From NCBI GenBank assembly GCA_012295275.1, contig CM022678.1, forward strand, positions 2,828,281 through 2,892,280: a DNA stretch of 64,000 nucleotides, written 5' to 3'. The position numbers and the translations under genes are program-made. Position 1 is the first letter of the stretch, and every line of letters begins with the position of its first letter. The notes under the pieces were generated by a model. The model had not been told where the DNA came from. It did no database searches and saw only the letters and a program-made list of their open reading frames with translations. Origin of the DNA: Chrysomallon squamiferum. Lineage: Eukaryota; Mollusca; Gastropoda; Neomphalida; Peltospiridae. Below are positions 1-42,199 of this stretch, one piece after another.

Positions 1-2751
<2,751 letters not shown>

Positions 2752-2982
2752 AATAATTTTACCTGCAGCAGGGTGAATAATCCCTCCAGTAAAATTCATC
2801 ATCTTCCAAGTTATTATTTTGCTGTTTTGCTTGATCATTCATAACAATTTATGACAAAAATAAAGCAATGCAGTAATAAAATATTTGAAACCTTTTATTT
2901 TTCTTTCCTTTCCAACTGTATTATTTTGCAGTTATATTTTGTTGTAACGAAAAAAAAATGTGTATAAAAAAAATTAAAATTA

Positions 2983-3027
<45 letters not shown>

Positions 3028-4200
3028 GCAATAATAATAATATTAATCCTTACTCCATTTATTAAAGTGTTTACTCTTCCATCGACATTTTCTAACGCCT
3101 ACCAATTTTTTACTCTTTGGTGTGTCTAGTGACTTGTGATTTTTGCTTTTTGAGTTTCTATAGCAACTGTATTAGCAGTCCCGTGACTTTCTGTGGTAAC
3201 AAAGACTTATTGTATTTAACTAAAACAAAAATCTTCTTCTGTTTAGTTATAATAAAATCTTATTGTGTTTGATTAAAAAAAAAAAAAAAATTGTTTTTAT
3301 TTATTTATCACAAAATATTATTTAATTAAAACTAAATCTTGTATTTAATTGAACAACATCGTATCGCATTTAATTGCAACTAAATCGTGTTGTACTATGT
3401 GCTATAGTAGCAAACCATTCACATTTCCAGTTGTTCATTAGACATAGCTGATTGTAGCCACTACTCCTGCCATCATATATACAGTTCATATTAAACAAGA
3501 CTTGAAAACATCTATTTTTACTTATTTATTTATTTATTTTTTTAATGATCCTGCCCATCATTTGATAGTGGTTTATTTCTTCATCAGCACTTTTTATTCA
3601 CAAATATATGACATCACCGACTGAAAGTTGTGTTTTTAAATAAAACATTCCCTCTTTCCCTAGGTGAATTCTCCACATATAGATTTTAACACAGTCTTGG
3701 GTGTTTTACGAGCATGCTTACTTCCCTGTGTGAATTGTCTATCTCAGGTTTATTTAACCAGCTAGTTTGCTGCACTGCTTTGATAAAGTTAATATGGAAA
3801 ATTAACATACTGATCACAGCACATTTTATGAAGCAAGACTGTGAGTCTGATTATCTGAGGGTAGGGCTGAGCCTGGGGCAGTTTGTAACAGTGCCTTAGC
3901 GACAAAATGCAGCCCATCAGAGTGAACATTTGCTCCATATGAAAATAAGGATACGATGAACCCTGAAATTCTTTTAAATTTGGAATTTTTAGTTGTTGTT
4001 GTTTTTTTTGTTGTTGTTGTTGTTTTTGGATAGAGAGAGAAATTTATAAAATAGTTTGTACTCGGATGTCTTGATGTATCTCCATAATTCCACTTTTTTT
4101 CTTTTCTTTTTAATGTTTAACAGTAGTCATTTCTCTTTTACTAAATAAACCAAATAATTTACAAATTTTTTTTTTTTTTTTGTACAAACATATGACAAAA
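2752..4200. other. 3' flank of copy A: polyadenylation signal and non-coding DNA, partly duplicated downstream of copy B
   Basis: AATAAA lies at 2859-2864, about 110 nt after the stop. The flank matches the flank of copy B (13701-14160): both share the ACCTGCAGCAGGGTGAA start, a TTTCTATAGCAACTG motif and a TTTAACA..TACTAAATAAACC stretch. Copy A's flank carries about 0.8 kb extra (roughly 3260-4080) with no convincing coding potential. (TA)n and (AAT)n tracts sit near 2985-3045. Confidence 0.6.
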
Positions 4201-4204
4201 GATA

Positions 4205-4241
4205 TATCTGAATATAATATTTATTTATTTATTTATTTATT

Positions 4242-4292
<51 letters not shown>
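4205..4292. repeat. (ATTT)n and (TA)n microsatellite
   Basis: ATTT repeats run into about 45 bp of alternating TA, directly beyond the end of the duplicated 3' flank of copy A. Confidence 0.9.
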
Positions 4293-4295
<3 letters not shown>

Positions 4296-4789
4296 CCCTG
4301 TATTGAGTTAGTTCTTGTAAGTCTCAAAACCCATTATGTGTAATTCTTATAATCAGACTTTGCTAACAATAAAGTTTTTGGGACTGCAAACATCGTATCG
4401 CTTTCCATTCATGTTGGAAAGACTTGATAAACAACAGCAAAAGTTATCAGAGACTGAATATACAGGATGTGCCACCACAACCATCTTCACACACCTGTTT
4501 TGGGGAGTGTTTTTCTTTTTTGTAATCATTATTCTGCTTTGTTATTAGCAATAATACACGAATTAAACATTAGCAGCTAGACAGCTCGTTAAAACAAAAC
4601 AGTAATTTGAGAGTATACAGAATTTTACAATCGTTCACATGACCCACTAAAAGCATGCTTTAACCAACGAGTCCTGCACGTGTAAGCCAAATGCGTTTTC
4701 AGTGCTGATTTTCGGAAGAAATATTTGTTGCCACCAAACAACAACAACAACAACAACAACAAAAGTACGGTCACTGAAAATGAACATCG

Positions 4790-5031
4790 CTAGCCATGTA
4801 ACGGGACGTCATCGAAGTTGTTTTTACGCTCTTGTCGAGGTCGTACTCGTCTGGAGTCTTCAGACCTGTCGTGGCACTGTTGGAAGTAACTGTCGCAGAG
4901 CTCCACCACATTGTCGTGGACGTCTCTGTGAGTACTCACAATGCGGACGTCGTTCAGAGTTTTCGTTTTGCAGTTGAACAGTGAAATAACCAGTGCACGT
5001 ATAGCCAAACCTAGATGGGCTCCAGCAGCAC
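4790..5031 (-). CDS. Orphan terminal coding exon, membrane-protein-like, minus strand
   Basis: Read on the minus strand, a splice acceptor (..CATCCTAG) at 5033-5032 is followed by 80 codons in phase 1 and a TAG at 4792-4790. The peptide begins GAAGAHLGLAIRALVISLFNC, a plausible last transmembrane helix, and continues into a hydrophilic tail rich in Asp, Arg, Gln and Cys. Base composition is clearly more GC-rich than the surrounding DNA, as in the real exons of this window. I could not find a preceding exon between 5031 and 6650, which is mostly microsatellite. It is therefore either the last exon of a gene with a long intron reaching to the right on the minus strand, or a gene fragment. The product is not recognised. 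Confidence 0.4.
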
Positions 5032-5055
5032 CTAGGATGAATAAATGAATAATGA

Positions 5056-5215
5056 TGATACATACATACGTATACATACATACATACATACATACATACA
5101 TACATACGTACATACATACATACATACATACATACATACACACATACATACATATACATACACATACATAATACATACATACATACATACATACATACAT
5201 GCATGTATGCATGCA
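5056..5215. repeat. (CATA)n microsatellite
   Basis: About 150 bp of TACA/CATA repeat. It produces spurious open frames on both strands. Confidence 0.95.
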
Positions 5216-5532
5216 TATAACCATACATTCAGACATATATAGTGAAAAATAATAGCTTTACTATATTTTAAAAAAACCTTCTTTTTGACAAGACCAAGAG
5301 GTGTAACTGAAGCAGAAAACAAAAGAAGCTGACTACATTGAGAAAGAAGAAGAAAATGATAAAGATGACGGTGTTGGTCGTGGTGCTTGTAGTGATGATA
5401 GTAACAGAAGAAAGATTCCGAGAAAGAAGGAGAAAATGAAATAAGTGAAGAAAGAAAAAGCGTGATGTTAGAGAAACCCAGAGATAAAGAGATAGAAAAG
5501 GGAAACAGGTAAGTAGATACGTAAGTATATAT

Positions 5533-5535
<3 letters not shown>

Positions 5536-5617
<82 letters not shown>
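5536..5617. repeat. (GA)n microsatellite
   Basis: About 80 bp of uninterrupted AG dinucleotides. The flanking 5240-5535 is A/G-rich with no gene seen. Confidence 0.95.
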
Positions 5618-5619
<2 letters not shown>

Positions 5620-5821
5620 ATACTGACTGACCAGTCTAAAGATAAACAGACAAATATTTAGATACTAAGAAAACGACTGAGTGGGAGAGAAAGAATTAGT
5701 GTCACTAGAAGAAGCCTACACATCGTAATTTAAAAAAAGAAATAAAATGTTAACAAATTTATTTATTTAAGAATTAAACGGTTTAACATACCTAGCTACG
5801 GTTCGCGCCTTCCTCTCCGAG

Positions 5822-5846
5822 CCAATGAATTTTCGAAACCGAAACC
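5822..5846 (+). promoter_or_regulatory. CCAAT box plus ISRE/IRF-like element
   Basis: CCAAT (5822-5826) is followed 8 nt later by GAAACCGAAACC (5835-5846), an exact fit to the GAAANNGAAA core bound by interferon regulatory factors in other animals. It lies in a short GC-richer island (5790-5870), about 0.8 kb upstream of the first macrodomain exon. Confidence 0.5.
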
Positions 5847-6159
5847 AGGCCGTTGCTATGATACCTCAAGGAAGAGATACATAATTATAATAAAATGTAT
5901 TTGTTTACTTTTTTTTGATGACAGGTACTTATTAATTTTCTTAATGTACACCACTTATAAATAAGAATCTTAATGTAAGTTCAGAAATAATATATATATT
6001 TGTTTGTATAAATAGTTTTCGTTTTTAAGTTAGTATTGATGATTATCTCACTTTATTATTATTTTTGGGGAGGGAGGTACTAAATATTTTCTAAACTTTA
6101 TATTACAATCTTATTTAAAAAATATATATATATCTTACTATTACTAATGTAAGAAAAAT

Positions 6160-6370
6160 GTTCCTATCGGTTTCCGATTTGTCACGAAATATAACGAAAA
6201 CATTAACCACGTGACATGTTACTACTTCCGTATCGCTTTCGAAAAATTATAGTTTCACTTTCTGAACTGAGAGATATTTTAATGAAATTTAAGGGGAAAC
6301 AAATAATGTCAGTTTTATACAGTGTGAAGTAAATAACACGAGCAAATTGTGATCCAGGGTGGACTGTTCA
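6160..6370 (+). promoter_or_regulatory. Candidate promoter and non-coding leader exon of the macrodomain/deltex locus
   Basis: The segment contains an E-box CACGTGAC (6211-6218), an ETS-like ACTTCCG and AGTTTCACTTTC (6251-6262), which is the reverse orientation of a second GAAANNGAAA site. A strong donor GTAAGTTG begins at 6371. The next acceptor, TTTTTAATAG, ends at 6652, two bases before the first ATG. The simplest model is a short untranslated first exon ending at 6370 and a 282-bp 5'UTR intron. The transcription start itself is not visible in the sequence. Confidence 0.45.
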
Positions 6371-6654
6371 GTAAGTTGTTTTAATGTTAACAAACACGTC
6401 AGATCGGTAAATATAATTAATATGTATTTATTGATACATTATACACAGTTGTAGTGTATGAAATATCGACTTACCAGTTAAGGAAATAAAAGAGAGAATT
6501 GGCTGTAAACTTTTGATTACAGTAAGAGTAATATTAATATACTGATACTAATACGTATACATACATGCACATATATTTATAATTTTAAATTTCAATATTT
6601 ATAATTTTAAATTGATTTTTTAATTAATTTATTCATTGTTTATTTTTAATAGAT

Positions 6655-7426
6655 ATGGCAACAGGAGGCCATACCAAAAACACACATTCTGATGGAAAAA
6701 TTCGAAAGACATTTGATACACCAACAGGCTTAAAAATTTCACTGTGCCACTGTGATATTAAAGAGCTAAAAGCTGAAGCTATAGTTTCTGTAGAAGATGA
6801 ACATTTTGATGGTCAAGGGAACATTTCAAAGTTACTGTTGAATCTAGGAGGTGATTCATACACAAAAGAAAGAGACAAACTGAAGAGACAAATTAAAGTG
6901 GGAAATGTCTATGAGCAGGATACAAAAAAGTGTCACAAAAAATTGAAATATTCTTACGTACTGCATGCGATATCCCCCAGATTGGATGCATATTCTCTGC
7001 AGGACTGGGAGAAAAGTATGCGAGAACTTTACAGAAATATCCTGAAGAAAGGAGAAGAACTGAAACTGAAGAAGATTATTTTGCCTCTTCTTGGTACAGG
7101 TAAAGAAAATAGTGATTTTGTTTGTTGATTAGTGATGATCTTGTGAGGATAATTATAAATATTTCTCTCTGTTGCTATTATCTTCCTCTCCTCTCTCTTA
7201 TTCATTCATTCCATATCAGTCACTCTTACACTTAATTCTCCCTCTCTCTCTCTCTGTTTCTTTCTTTGTCTCTGCTCTCTGTGTCCCTCTCTGTCTGTCT
7301 GTCTGTCTCATACAAACACAGATTTGTCTTTCTCTCTTCATTACTCAATTTTTTCTCTTTCATTCATTCTTTCCATCTCATTAACTATCTCCTTCTGTTT
7401 CCTTTCCTGATTCATCCGCTTGTGTC

Positions 7427-7502
<76 letters not shown>

Positions 7503-7956
7503 ATAACTCATATCGATGTAAATAATTTCTGTGTGTATGTGAGCAGTAATATTTATCGCTAGCTAAATTGTGTCTGTTCAAGGTAAAGCAAAAGCTCCAA
7601 TTGAGAAAACAGCTGGAATTGCAGTAGAAGAACTTTTTAAGTTCAAAACTGATGAGAAACCACACATCTTTCTTGTTACATTGGACGATGTGGCATTCAT
7701 GTATCTGTTGAGTAATTGTGAATATCATGAAAAAGAAAAAAATGCTGTAAAATCAGGAACAGGAAGGGATAAACAATCAGGCTCAGGCACTGGAAGAAAA
7801 TTGGACACAGGGACAACAACTGAATCAGACACAGGTACAAGTAAGACTGTAAGAGAAAGAAATCAAGTAAAATCAGGAACAAAAGTACCTACAGACAAAA
7901 ATGAAAAAGTGTCAAAGACTGAAAATGGTGCAAAATCAGAAAAACAAAGACAATAA
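6655..7956 (+). CDS. Macrodomain-only protein (truncated tandem unit B1)
   Basis: The exons are 6655-7099 and 7583-7956, split G|GT, and together give 272 aa. The acceptor just before the first exon shows it is preceded by an untranslated exon. Residues about 20-185 follow a macrodomain: ISLCHCDI, the AEAIV strand, VLHAISPR, and LKKIILPLLGTG at the splice. The usual ADP-ribose loop motifs are changed: the NAAN position reads SVED and the GGGV position reads GQGN, so hydrolase activity is unlikely. A charged Ser/Thr/Gly tail then stops at TAA 7954-7956. That stop is overlapped by an AATAAA (7952-7957), with another at 7972-7977. The unit is nearly identical to the start of the next unit (8177-9290). 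It could be a separate gene, or an alternative 5' part of the same gene whose first exon can splice to either macrodomain exon. Confidence 0.7.
7429..7500. repeat. (TG)n microsatellite in the B1 intron
   Basis: About 70 bp of TG, 80 nt before the acceptor of the second B1 exon. It is absent from the homologous intron of the next unit (8619-8978), so it expanded after duplication or was lost there. Confidence 0.95.
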
Positions 7957-8176
7957 AAATCAGATTTTAGTAATAAACAACAACTGAACAAAGAAGTTAA
8001 CATTAAGAGTAATACTTATGTACATAAATACATACACACATATACAGGCACATATTCGTACAGACACACACATGCATATAAATAAAATTCTTTATCTGTC
8101 TTTTTTCTTTTATCTTTATATATATATATTTACAATATTTGTATATAAACTTTAATTTTTTTTTTTTTATATAGAT

Positions 8177-13700
<5,524 letters not shown>

Positions 13701-14259
13701 AATAATTTTACCTGCAGCAGGGTGAACAATCTGTCCAGTAAAATTCATAATTCTTTCAAGTTATTATTTTGCTGTTTTGCTTGAGCATTCATAATTTATA
13801 ACAAAAATAAAGCAATGCTGTAATAAAATATTTGAAAGCTTCAATTTTTTCCTTTCCAATTGTATTATTTTGCAGTTATATTTTGTCGTAACGAAGAAAA
13901 AAATAATATATAAAAAAAAAAAAAATAATAAATAATAATAATAATAATAATATTAATGATGTGATTGTTGCTTCTTCAGTTTCTATAGCAACTGCATTAT
14001 TATATTTAATCAAAACAAAAATCTTTATTCATTTCTCACGTTTTGATGTTTAACATTAGTGGTTTTTCTTTTTGTTGAAATGTTACTAAATAAACCAAAA
14101 TAACAGATTTTTTTGTCATTTTGTTATTTCTTCTACAAACATATGATAAAAGATATCTATTAACTCATTTTTTGTAATTAGTAAAAAAAATATTTGCACG
14201 ATCTATCATGGTTTGAAGTTGAAAAAAAACAAACAAAAAAACCCCAAGTTTTTAGTTTT
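13701..14259. other. 3' flank of B2: polyadenylation signals, no gene
   Basis: AATAAA at 13806-13811 is about 105 nt after the stop, as in copy A. An (AAT)n tract follows near 13925-13960. The duplicated flank fades out near 14160, just before the convergent RPL19 3' end. Confidence 0.6.
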
Positions 14260-14295
14260 TTTATTCTTCGACTTTTAACATATTCGAAACAATGT

Positions 14296-17244
14296 CTATT
14301 TCTTGGCTGGCTCATCATCCTTGGAGAATGATTTAAGCATTTCCTGTCTCTTCTGTTGTATACGTTCCTCCCTACGTCTGCGAGCCTCCTTGACTTTCTG
14401 TCTACGAGCTTCAGCCTGGTCACTGCACAAAGAAAAAATATCAATCTGTAGATTTTCTCTCTCTCTCTCTCTCTATATACATAGACCAATTTTTTTTATT
14501 GTACCTTTTCAAGGATCTTCTTAAGGTGTACAATGTGCTAATAATTTAAAATAATTTTTTTTAAATTTCCTTAAAATACGACCGACTGTAATCTGTATCA
14601 TTTAATATTAAATAACACTGCAATCCACTGACACTTTACTGCACCACTAAATCAGTTTAGTGAAGCAATGACAGAACACAGTGTCATGATCCTTACGCAC
14701 GTCAAAGAAACAGAAAAATGTATTTAATTAAAACAACGCAAGTTCTCGGATCTGTGACAGAAATATATTGAAACGAGAAAACAATAAATGTGCCTCAAGC
14801 AAATCTTGTGGAAATTTTGCATCAATGTTTCATCTTTTTTTTTAGATTTAGATATTTTTTTATCAGAAAAGAGTTCTGATCAAAGGCTAATAGCAGTTTG
14901 TATGTAAGTATGGTAAATGCAATGACAGTTTCTGTCTCAACTTGGTTTCATACACAGTACAGTGGGTTTACTAGATGCCAGTTTAGCCAAGAAGGAGAGA
15001 CATTGCTAAAATATTCATCACATCCTGGTTATCTTCAGCCATTACTTCTTAAACAACATTTAAAATGCTTCTAATCCGTTGTTATCACAACAGCAACAGC
15101 ATGATGAAAAACGGGAGTGAAAAAAAAACAATGTAGTAAGCTGCTTCTGAATTTCAGTTTGCAGTGCCAAAATTTAAAACCTGCTCATCTCATAAATATT
15201 TTTTCAAAAATTAACACCATACTATTTTTTTATTTATTTTTTTTTTTTTTTTTTTTAATTTTGTTATTTAAAATTGTAAAATCAGTATTACATACCTGAG
15301 AAGTTTGGTTCTCTGTTTCTCTGCCTTCTTTTTGTGAATGTGTTCCATCAAGATTCGCTTGTTCTTGAACCCATTACCTTTGCATTTCATGTACAGCTCA
15401 TGATACCTGTAGCAAGAAAAGGTTTACACTGACGTTTTGATAACAAGAAGTAAATAATACAGATGTTATCAACTAAACAAACTTTCTTTCACCTTCTGTT
15501 CTGGATTCTGTAAAATTTTAGTTAGTTGTAAGAATGCTGTATTTCACTTCTTACATGTATCAAAACATATACTGTTTGTCTTTTATACAAAATATTCATC
15601 ACTCGTGAGCATGAACATTTCTATTAAATTTTCTTTTCCTTCTGTATTATACATTACAGTTATTCTGTTTTTGATAATTTACTTATTAGTAATTGTTAGA
15701 ATGTGAAATGTTTCAGAATTACTGACATCGAGGCTGGTATTTTACTAAAAACACTGAGAGTTGTTTGCTATCTTAATCAGTTTAATTTTTAGACATGGAG
15801 ATTAAAAAATGTTGTTTAATATTTGCTGGATTCCTTTGAATTACTATGATTAGTGTATCCTGCACAAAAATAAACAACTTTTACAGTTTCATGTGTGCTA
15901 ACTTTGAAATGAGGAAATCACAGATAATTTAAGAAATAGTAAATAAATAAATACATTTTTTTAAAAACAATGAATAAATAAATTCCAAAAAAAAAAATTT
16001 AAAATTTAAAAAACCCATAAGAATTAAATAATTAAATTCATCAATAACAGAACAACAAAAAAAAAATCTAAAAGAAATAAATTATAGAACTGGTTAGGTC
16101 TCTTTCTTACAAATGTTTATCAATTTTCTTGGCTTCTCTGTATTTCCTGAGCAGATTTCGGAGGACCCGCATTCTTCTGATCCAGATAATTTTCTGAGGC
16201 ATTCTTGCGTTTGCCGTACCTTTCCTCTTTCCGTGTCCCATGTGACGACCTTTCCTCCTGGCGATAGCATTCTTTCGTACACGAGCTCGTGAATGCACTT
16301 TTACTGGCTTTCGGATAATCAAACCGTCTTTCACAAGTTTGCGAATATTTTGTCCTATTTTTAAAAAAATAAAAATAAAAGTCTGGTTTTAATGCATCTA
16401 AACCAATAATATATACATCCGTCAAAATGTATTTAAATAAAATATGAAAATTAATTAACAGTTTATTTTTGTTATACCAAAATTTACTTTCTAAAAATTG
16501 CATCTATGATGTCAGTAAGTTTTCTTTTGGTTTTCAATCATTATTTAGTATATGTACCAATTCAAGGTTTTTAATATAAAAATTTGAATTTATAAACATA
16601 AGCATTTAAAATTTCAAATGGAAGGAAAATTATGAAACAAAAAAATTTAAAATTTAAAATTAAATTAAAACTGATGTCAAAAATCATTACAATCCATGTA
16701 TTTTAATCATTACAATCCATGTATTTTAATCATTACAATCCATGTATTTTTATCTATCTTACGAGAATTGGCGTTGGCTATTTCATTGGTTTCATTAGGA
16801 TCCAACCAAATTTTGTTTCTGCCACACTTCAAAACAGCGGCAGAAAGCCGCTTTTGTAATCGAAGCGTGCTGAAAAATAAATTTAAAAAATAGAAACATT
16901 TAAAAGTTAAATACAGACAGAAGAACTCAAAATCAACTATCTTACATGCAAAAATACATTGATGACTTCAGATCAATTTACTGTTGCCTGTGCTATAAAT
17001 TCAAAGCAGCTGGAATTTTGGTATCCATTAAATAACAGTACATGGCTGCACAAATTGAAATTCTGTGCAATTTTAAAATTGGGATTTTGGATTTTTTTTA
17101 TGTATATTTAAGGATAATGACGAATAAATGAATTAATACTGTTATGAAGAGTTTCTTTATTATTCAAAATTTGATACAGCATTACTGTGTGTTCTGCTGA
17201 CATTTGTGAATAAAACGCACTCTCTATGAATTGCTAATAAAGTA

Positions 17245-17276
<32 letters not shown>

Positions 17277-18701
17277 AGCTAGATAGTGTTAAGTTACCAA
17301 TAAGTAATTTGTCTTTGACAAACTGAAAGGAAAAATGAGAAACTTCGACTTTTTAAAACATGTATCAAAGAAAAACAAACATCACAAATTGGGCGAAATG
17401 CATTAATTTATAGATGTATACCTAATATTAGGAACCAATAACATATCTGAATAGTTAAAAACTGCTAAAGTAATTTTTCATTTGTTCTACTTCCCTCTAA
17501 AAACAAATAAAAATAAAACTGAAAATGGGATATAAAGTGTTTTCATGTGACTTTTTCTGAAATTATTATAATTTTGATTTGTTTTCTTGATTCATTAATC
17601 ATAATACTTGAAAATACTTGAAATACTTGAAAATGAAGGTTCGATTTATTTACTATTTAATCAGAGTGGTTCAATTTTTTTCAATGAATACAATATTATT
17701 GTATACACATGTCAATCATACTGTATATTAAAAGTAAGAAAACTGGTACCACCAATGTTTTGAAATAAAAACTGAAATATTTCTCTGCTGATCAGAAGGC
17801 TGACACTCAAGTCTTAAGACCATACAAATGTTACAGATCATCAATACACACTACTTTATTATTCTTCATCCTTTAGATGCTTTGCCACATGCTTTTATTA
17901 TCCAAAAACAGTTTTTAAGGGGGTGCAGGCAGATACAACTTCAAAAATATGATACTCATTTGTGATCATCTAGAATTTAATGAAGAACATGTATGAAAAA
18001 ATATGATAATTAAACTGGCTTTACGTCAAAAAAAAAAAATAATAATAATAAAATATTAAAAAAAAAAAATGTGTGATCAGATGACAAAAATTAAAAAAAT
18101 CATGTCATGATTAGAAAATTATGATAATATTTACTGTCCTTTCCATTAGAACTCTACAACATTATTTTAAAATGTTACAAATTACATGTCATATTAAATA
18201 AAAACATATCTGGTTTCTTTTCCTGTTAATGTGTTACTGAAGTTGGACCGTCTTACTCTTTTAAATTTAGCATTATTACGATTACAACGATCATATTTAA
18301 TGGTATTATTAATAATTTAATACAATTAACAGAATTAGTATGAAATAGTAATAATAATAACAAAACAAGTGTATTCAGAACCATTGCAGAACTGTAAGAA
18401 TAATAGTACTTTAAAAAGGCCTAGCAGTTAATATTTTAAACTAAATCTAAAGATAATTTTCCGCCTTGTACCATTAACTTCATCCTTATTTTGTATAATA
18501 AACCAGACATGCCCATGTCACCATGTGCGTTTTGATACATCAACATGTTTAGATTTCTGTACGTATGCAATTTATTTAAAGATAAAATGCGTCATTAATA
18601 TAGCGGAAAATATTTCTGATCCAATATATTTCAGGATACTTTGATTCGACCAAATGTAATTACTATATCTTCAAAAAAATATACAATTATAACAACCTCA
18701 T
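14296..18701 (-). CDS. RPL19: Ribosomal protein L19 (eL19)
   Basis: Minus-strand exons in transcript order are 18701-18697 (ATG AG), 16869-16763, 16354-16111, 15406-15296 and 14422-14296 (ending in TAG). They sum to 594 nt, or 197 aa, against 196 in human. The translation starts [10 protein letters not shown] and contains [68 protein letters not shown] and [20 protein letters not shown], all diagnostic of eL19, a structural protein of the cytosolic 60S subunit. Every junction is GT-AG, including the weak first donor GTTGTT. The first coding exon contributes only five nucleotides. An AATAAA on the minus strand (14265-14260) lies about 30 nt after the stop, fitting the short 3'UTRs of ribosomal protein genes. 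Confidence 0.97.
16684..16750. repeat. Three direct copies of a 23-bp repeat in an RPL19 intron
   Basis: CATTACAATCCATGTATTTT repeats three times and ends just beside the donor of RPL19 exon 2 (16762). Confidence 0.85.
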
Positions 18702-19173
18702 GCTTGCTTCCTTCACGTCGAGGTTGAAAAAGGAAGGCGCAACTAACTTATGTGTAAAAGTAACACGGAAATTAGTGCAATGGATTTTTATTTTACGTTT
18801 GCATTTGTATCTTTTTTAAACTGATGTAAAAATGATATTTAAAATACAAATACAAAACTATACGAAACAAAACAAACTAAAACAAAACAAAAATGTATTA
18901 ATATTTATTCAGGCAATATTAATCTCAGTTAACCAAATTAATGCGCCCACATTATTCGTAATATTTCGTACCATTTGACGAAGATAATCGAAAAGTACCG
19001 ATTGACGTGCTTTAGAATTCATATTTCTCGTACATTCTCGGTATGTTTCGTAAAGCATGGTCAAGGTCATGTCAAATTATCAAGGTCAGTGCAGTTGCAG
19101 ACTGCCAAAGCGGCTGACAGCGTTAACCTAATATTCAACCAGTTAAAAGAGCTTTTAGAAAAAAAGTCCGAAA
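18702..19173. promoter_or_regulatory. Divergent promoter region between RPL19 and PFK, with 5'TOP-like start
   Basis: The two start codons are 472 bp apart and point away from each other. On the minus strand, CCTTCCTTTTTC (18737-18726) lies about 25 nt before the RPL19 ATG and fits the 5' terminal oligopyrimidine tract of ribosomal protein mRNAs, so RPL19 transcription probably starts near 18736. No TATA box is evident for either gene. Confidence 0.6.

Positions 19174-42199
<23,026 letters not shown>

Noticed and set aside
3714-3899. 61-codon frame in the copy A flank
   Set aside because: No splice context, no family resemblance; lies in the segment absent from the duplicate flank.
4336-4548. 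70-codon frame with hydrophobic C-terminus
   Set aside because: The hydrophobic end comes from T-rich DNA; no supporting splice sites.
4702-4977. Plus-strand frame opposite the minus-strand exon at 4790-5031
   Set aside because: Starts in a (CAA)n tract and overlaps the better-supported antisense exon; no recognisable domain.
5032-5322. Open frames of Tyr/Met/Cys/Val or Ile/His/Thr repeats on both strands
   Set aside because: Direct translation of the (CATA)n microsatellite; no coding composition.
17790-17845. Possible C/D-box snoRNA in RPL19 intron 1 (minus strand TTGATGA ... CTGA, about 50 nt apart)
   Set aside because: C box deviates from RUGAUGA, no terminal stem, no C'/D' pair or recognisable rRNA guide.
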